The position numbers and the translations under genes were made by a program. Shown one piece after another: positions 42,319 to 50,342 of a stretch of DNA of 60,375 bases (position 1 is its first letter; each line of letters opens with the position of its first letter). The DNA is from an uncultured Propionibacteriaceae bacterium. GTDB taxonomy: Bacteria; Actinomycetota; Actinomycetes; Propionibacteriales; Propionibacteriaceae. The stretch is from positions 1 through 60,375 of the forward strand of contig CAKZHP010000117.1 of the NCBI GenBank assembly GCA_936924635.1, written 5' to 3'. The notes beneath the pieces are model-generated. The model had not been told where the DNA came from and ran no database searches. It worked only from the letters and a program-made list of their open reading frames with translations.

Positions 42319-44451
42319 ATGTGCAGCGTGACCTCCACCGACGACGAGACCGTCAGCAGCACCCCGGCGCCCGAGCTTTCGGCGGAGGCCAGGGAGCGCC
42401 ACAAGGAGCTCAGCGAGACGATCACCGACCACCGGTGGCGCTACTACGTGCTCGACCAGCCGACGATCAGCGACGGGGACTTCGACGCCCTGATGCGGGA
42501 GCTGGAGGGTCTGGAGGAGCAGTACCCGGGGCTGCGTACGCCCGAGTCGCCCACCCAGCAGGTCGGGGGCGCCCCGTCGACGACGTTCGCGCCGGTGACG
42601 CACCTGCAGCCGATGATGAGCCTCGACAACGCGTTCGACCGCGAGGAGCTGGAGGCGTGGAACGCCCGGGCGGTGCGGGAGGCGGGGCACCAGGCGGTGA
42701 CGGCGTCGGGCTACCTGTGCGAGCTGAAGATCGACGGGCTGGCGCTCGACCTCGTGTACGAGCAGGGGCGCCTGGTGCGGGCGGCGACGCGTGGAGACGG
42801 CCGCACGGGCGAGGACGTCACGGCCAACGTGCGCACCATCGCCGCCATCCCGCAACGCCTCACGGGTGAGGCGCCGCCCGTGCTGGAGGTGCGGGGTGAG
42901 GTGTTCCTGCCGGTGGCGGAGTTCGCCGACCTGAACGCGGCCCTGGTGGAGGCGGGGCGGGCACCGTTCGCCAACCCCCGCAACGCGGCGGCCGGGTCGC
43001 TGCGGCAGAAGGACCCGCGGGTCACGGCGAGCCGCCCGCTGTCGTTCCTGTGCCACGGCGTCGGCGTGGCTGCGGGCGTGGAGGTGCGGCGGCTGAGCGA
43101 CGTGTACGGGCTGCTGCAGGCCTGGGGCCTGCCCACGAGCACGGAGGCCGCCACTCGCGCCTCGATCGACGAGGTCTGGGCGTTCATCGAGTCGGCCGGG
43201 GAGCGCCGCCACACGTTCGCGCACGAGATGGACGGCGTCGTGGTCAAGCTCGACGACCGCGGGCTGCAGGAGGAGCTGGGCTCCACGTCGCGGGCGCCGC
43301 GCTGGGCGATCGCGTTCAAGTACCCGCCGGCCGAGGTGACCACGAAGCTGCTGGCCATCGACGTCAACGTCGGGCGCACGGGCCGCGTCACGCCGTACGC
43401 GGTGATGGAGCCCGTGCAGGTCGCCGGCAGCACCGTCGCGCAGGCCACGCTCCACAACGCGTCGGAGGTGACCCGCAAGGGCGTGCTGATCGGCGACACC
43501 GTCGTGCTGCGCAAGGCCGGCGACGTGATCCCCGAGGTGCTCGGCCCCGTGGTGGCGCTGCGGGACGGCTCCGAGCGTGCGTTCGTGATGCCGACCGAGT
43601 GCCCGGCGTGCGGCACCACGCTCGCGTACGAGAAGGAGGGCGACGCCGACCTGCGCTGCCCGAACCAGCGCTCCTGCCCGGCGCAGCTCGTGGAGCGGCT
43701 GTTCCACCTGGCCTCCCGGCAGGCGCTGGACATCGAGGTGCTGGGCTGGAAGGCGGCCCAGGCGCTGCTGGACGCCGGGCTGGTCACCGACGAGGGCGAC
43801 CTGTTCGCGCTGACCGAGGACGACCTGCTCAAGAGCGACTTCTTCCGCACCCGCTCGGGAGCCCTGTCGGCCAACGGCCGCCGGCTGCTGACCGAGCTGG
43901 ACGCGGCGCGGACGCGGCCCTTCGCGCGCTTCCTGGTCGCGTTGTCGATCCGGCACATCGGCAAGGGCGTGGCGCCCGACGTGGCCGCCGCGTTCCCCAC
44001 CATCGAGGCGCTGGAGGCCGCCACCGAGGAGGACCTGGCCGCGGTGCCGGGGCTCGGGCCGACGCTGGTGAGCTCGATCCGGGAGTGGTTCACCGTCGAC
44101 TGGCACCGCGAGATCGTGGCGAAGTGGCAAGCGGCCGGGGCCATGCTGCCGGGAGAGGAGCCCGAGCCGGGGGAGCAGCTGCCCCAGACGCTGGCCGGTC
44201 TGACCGTGGTGGTGACGGGCTCGCTGCCCGGGTACTCCCGCGACGGGGCCACTGAGGCCGTGGTGTCCCGCGGCGGCAAGGCGGCGGGCTCGGTGTCGAG
44301 GTCCACCGACTACGTGGTGGTGGGGGAGAACGCCGGCTCGAAGTACGACAAGGCGGTGGCCCTCAAGCGCCCGATCCTCGACGCCGCCGGGTTCGAGGCG
44401 CTGCTGGAGGGTGGCCCGGACGCCGCGGCAGGGCATGTACGGGCGGAGTAG
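42319..44451 (+). CDS. ligA: NAD+-dependent DNA ligase
   Basis: Seals nicks in replication and repair. It has 710 residues. Ia domain YYVLDQPTISDGDFDALMREL, adenylated Lys K137 in CELKIDGLALDL, OB fold, four-cysteine zinc finger (CPACGTTLAYE and CPNQRSCPAQ), HhH repeats, and a BRCT domain from about residue 625 (GLTVVVTGSLPGYSRDGATE). Start ATG 42319 or GTG 42328; no ribosome site precedes either, which suggests a leaderless message. The C-terminal tail past BRCT is short. Confidence 0.96.
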   Translation: MCSVTSTDDETVSSTPAPELSAEARERHKELSETITDHRWRYYVLDQPTISDGDFDALMRELEGLEEQYPGLRTPESPTQQVGGAPSTTFAPVTHLQPMMSLDNAFDREELEAWNARAVREAGHQAVTASGYLCELKIDGLALDLVYEQGRLVRAATRGDGRTGEDVTANVRTIAAIPQRLTGEAPPVLEVRGEVFLPVAEFADLNAALVEAGRAPFANPRNAAAGSLRQKDPRVTASRPLSFLCHGVGVAAGVEVRRLSDVYGLLQAWGLPTSTEAATRASIDEVWAFIESAGERRHTFAHEMDGVVVKLDDRGLQEELGSTSRAPRWAIAFKYPPAEVTTKLLAIDVNVGRTGRVTPYAVMEPVQVAGSTVAQATLHNASEVTRKGVLIGDTVVLRKAGDVIPEVLGPVVALRDGSERAFVMPTECPACGTTLAYEKEGDADLRCPNQRSCPAQLVERLFHLASRQALDIEVLGWKAAQALLDAGLVTDEGDLFALTEDDLLKSDFFRTRSGALSANGRRLLTELDAARTRPFARFLVALSIRHIGKGVAPDVAAAFPTIEALEAATEEDLAAVPGLGPTLVSSIREWFTVDWHREIVAKWQAAGAMLPGEEPEPGEQLPQTLAGLTVVVTGSLPGYSRDGATEAVVSRGGKAAGSVSRSTDYVVVGENAGSKYDKAVALKRPILDAAGFEALLEGGPDAAAGHVRAE

Positions 44452-44469
44452 CCCTGGCGCGACCCTCCG

Positions 44470-44475
44470 TACACT
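44470..44475 (+). promoter_or_regulatory. -10 box of a leaderless small gene
   Basis: TACACT is a TANNNT -10 box ending 7 bases before GTG 44483. No ribosome site lies between, so the RNA should begin at the start codon. Confidence 0.5.
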
Positions 44476-44482
44476 GACCCTC

Positions 44483-44689
44483 GTGCCTCGCCGCGTCTTC
44501 ACCGACCTCGACCTCCACGGCTCGACCCCTGCCCGGGCGCAGCCGAAGATCGGTGACTGGGGCCCGGCGGCGGTGCCGACCACCCGGTCCAAGAAGTGGA
44601 TGCGGCTGTGGGTGTCGCTCGCGTTCGTCGTTGCCGCGGCAGCGCTGTTCGGGCTCGGGTACTACGTCTTCACCGCGATCAACGGCTGA
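44483..44689 (+). CDS. Small single-pass membrane protein
   Basis: A 68-residue protein from GTG 44483. A polar N-terminus (VFTDLDLHGSTPARAQPKIG, SKKWMR) is followed by one helix (LWVSLAFVVAAAALFGLGYY) close to the C-terminus, giving a tail-anchor-like layout. I know no family for it. The start is set by the -10 box directly upstream; an upstream in-frame ATG would overlap ligA. The 3' end faces the ACT-domain gene. Confidence 0.65.
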   Translation: MPRRVFTDLDLHGSTPARAQPKIGDWGPAAVPTTRSKKWMRLWVSLAFVVAAAALFGLGYYVFTAING

Positions 44690-44710
44690 CACCCGACGCG
44701 GGAGCCTCCC

Positions 44711-45334
44711 TCAGGAGTCGGCCAGAGTGGCCAGGTGCCGCAGCCGGGCGAGCTCCGCGGGCAGGTACTCCGGGCCGCCCTGGCGCCCGATGACGATGCT
44801 GCGGCCGTTGCCGAGCGGGGCCACCGCGATCAGGGTCTCGCCCCAGCCGGGCAGCCACTCGGGCTCCAGCTCGGTGGCGTACACGTTGTCCATCCGGCCC
44901 AGCAGCGCCAGGTCGACGCCGTCGATCTCCGGCGCGATCCGGCTGCGGGAGAGGACCCGCCGGTTGTCGACGTCGACCAGCATCGCCCACGAGGAGTGGA
45001 AGACGACGGGGGCCTCCTGGGTGAGGATCTCGCCGGCCCGCTTCGGGTCCTCGACCATCCGGTTGAGGGTCGCGATGTCCGACTCCACGCCCCAGTCGTT
45101 GTGGTAGCGCGAGACCCACAGCACGCGGACGCCCTCGATGCCTGCGCAGGCGCTCACCAGGGTGTCGGCCAGGGTGGTGCCCGGGGTGGTGAGGATGAAG
45201 TCGTCGACGGCGTACCCAGGGCCGCGGTCGACGATCTCGACTGCCAGGATGTCGGCTCCGACGGTACCCATGGCACTGGCGACAGCGCCGAGCGACCCGG
45301 GCCGGTCGGGGAGCTGCACGCGCAACAGGAGCAT
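44711..45334 (-). CDS. ACT-domain amino-acid-binding protein
   Basis: A 207-residue protein. The N-terminal ACT domain LLRVQLPDRPGSLGAVASAM and GADILAVEIVDRGPGYAVDDF is the regulatory fold that binds small ligands, usually amino acids. The C-terminal half (VDVDNRRVLSRSRIAPEIDG, GWGETLIAVAPLGNGRSIVI) is less clear. From memory it matches the Rv3013 type found between ligA and gatC. ATG 45334 is taken from the first hydrophobic strand. It is divergent from gatCAB, with 251 bases between that hold the gatC promoter and little else. Confidence 0.85.
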   Translation of the reverse strand: MLLLRVQLPDRPGSLGAVASAMGTVGADILAVEIVDRGPGYAVDDFILTTPGTTLADTLVSACAGIEGVRVLWVSRYHNDWGVESDIATLNRMVEDPKRAGEILTQEAPVVFHSSWAMLVDVDNRRVLSRSRIAPEIDGVDLALLGRMDNVYATELEPEWLPGWGETLIAVAPLGNGRSIVIGRQGGPEYLPAELARLRHLATLADS

Positions 45335-45551
45335 GGGCCCATCTTTGCGCACGCACCCGTAGCGACGGTCTCATCTCAGCGGCGACACGGCTGGGACATT
45401 GCCCGACGGCATCCCTGAACCTAGCGGTGGCAAGGCGTGTTCCCTCTGTGGGGCTCGCCGTCCCCTTCGGGGCTGGCGGTTGCGTACGGGCCGGGGCGCG
45501 TGGGCGCTGGCCCGTGCTGGACCCGGGTCTCGGGGCGGGGAGGGGCACCGA

Positions 45552-45557
45552 TAGCAT
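45552..45557 (+). promoter_or_regulatory. -10 box of gatCAB
   Basis: TAGCAT fits TANNNT. Transcription would start near 45564, giving a leader of about 22 bases that contains the GAAGGAGG ribosome site of gatC. This also rules against an ATG start at 45556, which overlaps the box. Confidence 0.5.
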
Positions 45558-45585
45558 GGCGAACCGCATCCCTGAAGGAGGACCT

Positions 45586-45882
45586 GTGCCGCTCACACCC
45601 GACGACGTCGGCAGGCTGGCCCGGCTTGCCCGGATCGACCTCAGCGCGGACGAGCAGGCGCACCTGGCGCCGCAGCTCGACGTGATCCTGGAGTCGGTGG
45701 CGCGGGTCTCGGAGATCGCCACGGCCGACGTGCCGCCCACGACGCACGCGCTGCCGCTCACCAACGTCTTCCGCGACGACGTGGTGACCCCCTCGCTGCC
45801 GCGCGAGGAGGTGCTGGCCATGGCGCCGGCCGCCGAGGACGACCGGTTCCGGGTGCCCAGGATCCTGGGGGAGGACGCATGA
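45586..45882 (+). CDS. gatC: Asp-tRNA(Asn)/Glu-tRNA(Gln) amidotransferase subunit C
   Basis: Belt-like subunit that wraps GatA and GatB together. It has 98 residues; PLTPDDVGRLARLARIDLSA and NVFRDDVVTPSLPREEVLA are typical. GTG 45586 has GAAGGAGG 5 bases upstream. The stop overlaps gatA (ATGA). Confidence 0.94.
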   Translation: MPLTPDDVGRLARLARIDLSADEQAHLAPQLDVILESVARVSEIATADVPPTTHALPLTNVFRDDVVTPSLPREEVLAMAPAAEDDRFRVPRILGEDA

Positions 45883-47384
45883 GCATCACCGCCACCGCTG
45901 CCGAGATGGCGGCCCGGCTGGCCGCCGGAGAGGTCTCGTCAGTCGAGCTGACGCAGGCCCACCTGAACCAGATCGCCGCCGTCGACGGGGCCGTCCACGC
46001 CTTCCTGCACGTCGACGGCGAGCGTGCGCTGGCCGCCGCCCGGGCGGTCGACGAGCGTCGCGCCGCCGGGGAACGGCTGGGACTGCTGGCCGGCGTACCG
46101 GTCGGGGTCAAGGACGCGTTCTGCACCCGCGGCGTGCCCACCACCAGCGGGTCCAAGATCCTCCAGGGGTGGCTGCCGCCCTACGACGCGACCACCGTGC
46201 AGCGCCTGCACGACGCCGGGATGGTGGTGCTGGGCAAGACCAACATGGACGAGTTCGCGATGGGCAGCTCGACCGAGAACTCCGCGTACGGGCCGACGCA
46301 CAACCCCTGGGACCTGGACCGCATCCCCGGCGGGTCCGGCGGCGGGTCGTCGGCCGCGCTGGCGGCGTACGAGGCCCCGCTCACGGTCGGCTCCGACACC
46401 GGCGGCTCCATCCGGCAGCCGGCCGCGGTGACGGCCACGGTCGGCGTGAAGCCCACCTACGGCGGCACCTCCCGCTACGGCCTGATCGCCATGGCCTCCT
46501 CGCTGGACACGCCGGGCCCGTGCGCCCGTACGGTGCTCGACGCGGCCCTGCTGCACGAGGTGATGGGCGGGTACGACCCCCGCGACTCCACCTCGATCGA
46601 CGCGCCCCTGCCGCCGGTGGTGCAGGCGGCGCGCGAGGGTGACGTGCGCGGCATGAGGATCGGCGTGGTGCGCGAGCTCGGCGGCGAGGGGTACGCGCCC
46701 GGCGTGGAGCAGCGCTTCACCGAGGCCGTCGAGCTGCTGCAGGGGCTGGGCGCCGAGGTGGTCGAGGTGTCCTGCCCGAGCTTCGACTACGCCCTTGGGG
46801 CGTACTACCTGATCATGCCGAGCGAGGTGTCGAGCAACCTGGCGCGGTTCGACGCCATGCGGTACGGCCTGCGGGTCGGCGACGACGGCACCCGGTCGGC
46901 GGAGGAGGTCATGAACCTCACCCGCGGCCGGGGGTTCGGCGACGAGGTGAAGCGGCGCATCATCCTCGGCACGTACGCGTTGTCGAGCGGGTACTACGAC
47001 GCGTACTACGGGTCTGCCCAGAAGGTGCGCACGCTGATCTCGCGCGACTTCGACGCGGCCTTCGAGAAGGTCGACGTGCTGGTCTCGCCCTCGACGCCCA
47101 CCACGGCGTTCCGGCTGGGGGAGCGTGCCGACGACCCGCTCGCCATGTACAAGGCGGACCTCTGCACGATCCCCAGCAACATGTCCGGCGGTTGCGCGGC
47201 GTCGTTCCCGGCCGGTCTGGCGCCCGAGGACGGGCTCCCGGTCGGCTTCCAGGTGATGGCACCGCCGATGGCCGACGACCGGCTCTACCGCGTCGGCGCG
47301 GCCCTGGAGGCGGCCCTGCCGAACGTGCTCGACTCGCTGCCGGCGCTGCCCGGCTCGCTCGCCACGAAGGAGACGGCCCGATGA
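45879..47384 (+). CDS. gatA: Asp-tRNA(Asn)/Glu-tRNA(Gln) amidotransferase subunit A
   Basis: Glutaminase of the complex that supplies ammonia for making Gln-tRNA or Asn-tRNA. It has 501 residues. The amidase-signature triad is visible: K78 (GVPVGVKDAF), S153 (PGGSGGGSSAA) and S177 (SDTGGSIRQPAA). The overlap with gatC and gatB on both sides (ATGA each) shows strict coupling of the three subunits. The cluster implies that this bacterium charges tRNA(Gln) and perhaps tRNA(Asn) by the indirect route. Confidence 0.97.
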   Translation: MSITATAAEMAARLAAGEVSSVELTQAHLNQIAAVDGAVHAFLHVDGERALAAARAVDERRAAGERLGLLAGVPVGVKDAFCTRGVPTTSGSKILQGWLPPYDATTVQRLHDAGMVVLGKTNMDEFAMGSSTENSAYGPTHNPWDLDRIPGGSGGGSSAALAAYEAPLTVGSDTGGSIRQPAAVTATVGVKPTYGGTSRYGLIAMASSLDTPGPCARTVLDAALLHEVMGGYDPRDSTSIDAPLPPVVQAAREGDVRGMRIGVVRELGGEGYAPGVEQRFTEAVELLQGLGAEVVEVSCPSFDYALGAYYLIMPSEVSSNLARFDAMRYGLRVGDDGTRSAEEVMNLTRGRGFGDEVKRRIILGTYALSSGYYDAYYGSAQKVRTLISRDFDAAFEKVDVLVSPSTPTTAFRLGERADDPLAMYKADLCTIPSNMSGGCAASFPAGLAPEDGLPVGFQVMAPPMADDRLYRVGAALEAALPNVLDSLPALPGSLATKETAR

Positions 47385-48877
47385 GCGATGCGGTGATGGA
47401 CTTCGACGAGGCGATGGCCACGTACGACCCCGTGCTCGGCCTCGAGGTGCACGTCGAGCTGAGCACGGCCAGCAAGATGTTCTGCGGCTGCTCGACCGCG
47501 TTCGGCGCCGAGCCCAACACGCAGACCTGCCCGGTCTGCCTCGGCCTGCCGGGGTCGCTGCCGGTGGTCAACGGCAGCGCGGTGGAGTCGGCGATCCGGA
47601 TCGGCCTGGCGCTCAACTGCCAGATCGCGGAGTGGTCGCGGTTCGCCCGCAAGAACTACTTCTACCCCGACATGCCCAAGGACTTCCAGACCAGCCAGTA
47701 CGACGAGCCCATCGCGTACGACGGGCGCGTCGAGGTGGAGGTCGACGGGGAGACGTACACGATCCCGATCGAGCGGGCCCACATGGAGGAGGACACGGGC
47801 AAGTCGCTGCACGTGGGCGGCGCCACCGGCCGCATCCACGGCGCCGACCACTCGCTGCTCGACTACAACCGCGCCGGCGTGCCGCTGATCGAGATCGTCA
47901 CCCGGCCGATCGAGGGCGCGGGGGAGAAGGCGCCGGAGGTGGCGCGCGCCTACGTCACGTACCTGCGCGACATGCTGCGCTCGCTGGGGGTGTCCGACGT
48001 ACGGATGGAGCAGGGCTCGCTCCGCTGCGACGCCAACGTGTCGCTGCGGCCCGACCCGTCGGCGCCGCTCGGCACGCGCACGGAGACCAAGAACGTGAAC
48101 TCGCTGCGCTCGGTGGAGCGCGCGCTGCGCTACGAGATCTGCCGGCAGGCGGCCGTGCTCAGCGACGGCGGCACGGTGAAGCAGGAGACCCGGCACTGGC
48201 AGGAGACCGGCGGGTTCACGGCCCCCGGCCGCTCCAAGGAGGAGGCGGAGGACTACCGCTACTTCCCCGAGCCGGACCTGGTGCCGGTGGCGCCGTCGCG
48301 GGAGTGGGTCGAGGAGCTCCGCCGTACTCTGCCGGAGCCGCCCGCCGAGAGGACCGCACGGCTGCGCGTGGAGTGGGGTTACTCCGAGCGGGAGATGGGC
48401 GACGTGCTCGCCGCTGAGGCGGTCGACCTGGTCGCCGACACGGTGGCCGCGGGTGCCTCGCCGGCCTCCGCGCGCAAGTGGTGGCTCGGTGAGCTGGCGC
48501 GGCGCGCGAACGAGGCGGGTACGGACCTGGCCTCGCTGCCCATCACGCCGGCCCAGGTGGCCGGGGTGCAGGCGCTCGTCGACGAGGGCGTGGTGAACGA
48601 CAAGCTGGCCCGCCAGGTGCTCGACGGGGTGCTGGCGGGCGAAGGTGAGCCTGCCGAGGTCGTGGAGTCGCGGGGGCTGAAGGTGGTCTCCGACACCGGA
48701 GCCCTGGAGGCCGCCGTCGACGCCGCCATCGCCACCGATCCCGACGCCGCGCAGAAGATCCGCGACGGCAAGGTGCAGGCCGTCGGCGCGCTCATCGGAG
48801 CGGTGATGAAGCAGATGCGCGGTCAGGCCGATGCCGGTGCCGTACGGGCGCTGATCCTGGCCCGCCTGGGAGGCTGA
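47381..48877 (+). CDS. gatB: Asp-tRNA(Asn)/Glu-tRNA(Gln) amidotransferase subunit B
   Basis: Binds the mischarged tRNA and does the kinase/amidation step. It has 498 residues. GLEVHVELSTASKMFCGCST and NTQTCPVCLGLPGSLPV carry the zinc cysteines, and the DYNRAGVPLIEIVT and DYRYFPEPDL segments are typical. The C-terminal YqeY-like tail domain is complete. ATG 47381 overlaps the gatA stop. In M. tuberculosis pfkA separates gatA and gatB (from memory); here they are adjacent. Confidence 0.97.
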   Translation: MSDAVMDFDEAMATYDPVLGLEVHVELSTASKMFCGCSTAFGAEPNTQTCPVCLGLPGSLPVVNGSAVESAIRIGLALNCQIAEWSRFARKNYFYPDMPKDFQTSQYDEPIAYDGRVEVEVDGETYTIPIERAHMEEDTGKSLHVGGATGRIHGADHSLLDYNRAGVPLIEIVTRPIEGAGEKAPEVARAYVTYLRDMLRSLGVSDVRMEQGSLRCDANVSLRPDPSAPLGTRTETKNVNSLRSVERALRYEICRQAAVLSDGGTVKQETRHWQETGGFTAPGRSKEEAEDYRYFPEPDLVPVAPSREWVEELRRTLPEPPAERTARLRVEWGYSEREMGDVLAAEAVDLVADTVAAGASPASARKWWLGELARRANEAGTDLASLPITPAQVAGVQALVDEGVVNDKLARQVLDGVLAGEGEPAEVVESRGLKVVSDTGALEAAVDAAIATDPDAAQKIRDGKVQAVGALIGAVMKQMRGQADAGAVRALILARLGG

Positions 48878-48879
48878 GA

Positions 48880-48895
48880 CCGCCAGCGCTGGCGG
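48880..48895 (+). terminator. Perfect GC hairpin after gatB
   Basis: CCGCCAGCGCTGGCGG is a 16-base palindrome beginning 3 bases after the gatB stop. There is no T run. It could be an I-shaped terminator. Confidence 0.4.
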
Positions 48896-49182
48896 AGCAG
48901 GGCAGGTCGGAGCTGGCGAGGGTCCGGCGCGTCGAGACCACTGGTCCAGCGGGTCGCACGCGTTCACCCGGATCTCGGCGCGTCTGCCTGGTTCGGGTGC
49001 CTCTGCTGGTGGATGCCGATGGTTCCCGCCGCCCCGATGCTGGGCGGTGCCGGGCCCTGACCTCGCTCCGCTCGGTCAGGTCGGGTCTCGACGCGGCGGA
49101 CCCTCGCAAGCTCGGGCCCGCCTTGCTCGACCGGCGGACCGGACCGGCTTTGCTCGACCGGGGCTCGGGTCTCCGCCCAGCC
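48896..49182. repeat. Repeat-rich intergenic spacer
   Basis: This spacer has no convincing gene. It holds a hairpin CCTGACC (49056-49062) with GGTCAGG (49074-49080), and two copies of TTGCTCGACCGG (49123-49134, 49150-49161) 27 bases apart, each near GGTCTC. The wording recalls the GGTCTCGA/CTCGACC-rich palindromic elements scattered in some actinobacterial genomes. That comparison is from memory. Confidence 0.45.
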
Positions 49183-49821
49183 TCAGATCGAGAGGTCTGC
49201 CCGGCAGAAGGCGGTGACCGCGTCGGCGTCGCCGAGCACCTGGACGTCGGCGACGGACGTCCGCCCGTAGGCGTACAGGACGATCTCGCTCGGCTTGCCG
49301 ACCAGCGTGACGGTGGGGTTGCCGCTCGTCGCGCGATGGGTGTCCCCGCTGTCGGAACGCTCCAGCACCACCCCGGTGGAGCAGCGCCGGAACAGCAGCC
49401 GCCCCATCAGGCCGAGCCGCTTCCACATCGCGTCCTCGACCTCGGCACCGAGGTCGCGCGGGCCGGCGGGGGTCTCGTTGGCGCGGCGGATGTCCTCGTG
49501 GTGGACGTACATCTCTACCGAGTTGGCCTGCTCGTCGACGGCGCCCAGGGCGAACAGCGACCAGCGCCCGGGGCCGTTGCGCACCCGGTCGACCAGCCCC
49601 TCGAACCCGTGCCTGTCGAGGGCGTGCGCCATGCGCTTCGCGGTCACCTCGGCCAGCGGCTTGACCATGATGCCCGCGGCGCCGACCGGGTCGGCCTCCC
49701 GCACGTACAGGTGCGCGACCAGGTGTGCCACCGCCCAGTCACCCGACAGGGTCGGCGCGTCAGGGCCGGCGCGGAGCGCCTCGTCGCACAGGGCCCGGCG
49801 CTCGTTCGTCGCGAAGGTCAT
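49183..49821 (-). CDS. TIGR03085-type protein (DinB/MDMPI-like)
   Basis: A 212-residue protein. MTFATNERRALCDEALRAGP and GDWAVAHLVAHLYVREADPV match the actinobacterial TIGR03085 family as I recall it, related to the DinB-like mycothiol-dependent isomerase N-domain. The helix VEMYVHHEDIRRANE gives a second His cluster, so three His may bind a metal. The C-terminal part resembles an SCP2-like fold (VTLVGKPSEIVLYAYGR). Function unknown. It is divergent from hisI. Confidence 0.8.
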   Translation of the reverse strand: MTFATNERRALCDEALRAGPDAPTLSGDWAVAHLVAHLYVREADPVGAAGIMVKPLAEVTAKRMAHALDRHGFEGLVDRVRNGPGRWSLFALGAVDEQANSVEMYVHHEDIRRANETPAGPRDLGAEVEDAMWKRLGLMGRLLFRRCSTGVVLERSDSGDTHRATSGNPTVTLVGKPSEIVLYAYGRTSVADVQVLGDADAVTAFCRADLSI

Positions 49822-49884
49822 GCCGTCACCCTAACCACCTGCTCCCCGGTCGCGTACGGCCCGTCCACCCCCCCGCGCTCTCCT

Positions 49885-49956
49885 CATCCTCACAGCCCGG
49901 ATCGATCCGCGCAGCCTGCATGCGCGCGGTTCGGATCGATCGCGGCTGCGAGGATG
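49885..49956. repeat. 72-base imperfect inverted repeat
   Basis: Two 36-base halves meet at 49920/49921; 28 of 36 positions pair by my hand alignment. Each half contains a GGATCGATC core (12-base palindrome CGGATCGATCCG at 49898-49909; CGGATCGATCG at 49932-49942). It sits between divergent genes, 63 bases from one start and 46 bases from the other. It could be a multi-site operator or a cruciform. Confidence 0.75.
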
Positions 49957-50002
49957 CCTGCCCGCTGGACCCGTGCGGCCGACCGGTCCTGACTCCGCCA
50001 GA

Positions 50003-50341
50003 ATGACCCGCATGGCTGACCCCCAGCAGGCCTCCGGCGCGCTCCGCCCGGCGATCGTGCAGGACGCGACCTCCCGGGCGGTGCTGATGCTCGCCTGGAT
50101 GGACGACGAGGCGCTGCGCCGCACCATCGAGACGCGGCGCGCCACGTACTGGTCGCGCTCGCGCCAGGAGTACTGGGTGAAGGGCGAGACGTCAGGTCAC
50201 ACCCAGCACGTACGCACGGTGCGGCTCGACTGCGACGACGACACCATCCTGCTCACGGTCGACCAGGTCGGCCCTGCCTGCCACACCGGCGAGCCGACGT
50301 GCTTCGACGCCGGCGCCCAGCTGCTCGCCGAGGAGGCCTGA
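50003..50341 (+). CDS. hisI: Phosphoribosyl-AMP cyclohydrolase
   Basis: Third step of histidine synthesis: opens the ring of PR-AMP. It has 112 residues. MLAWMDDEALRRTIETRRATYWSRSR, WVKGETSGHTQHV, the metal acids in DCDDDTILL, and the zinc residues in GPACHTGEPTCF are all present. Start ATG 50003 or ATG 50012. It is 1 base before trpE, so histidine and tryptophan genes share a transcript, as in other actinobacteria. Confidence 0.96.
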   Translation: MTRMADPQQASGALRPAIVQDATSRAVLMLAWMDDEALRRTIETRRATYWSRSRQEYWVKGETSGHTQHVRTVRLDCDDDTILLTVDQVGPACHTGEPTCFDAGAQLLAEEA

Positions 50342-50342
50342 G

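Noticed and set aside
41557..44592. A 1011-codon minus-strand frame across ligA
   Set aside because: Same codon-bias effect; the plus strand holds ligA and the MetE-like gene with full motifs.
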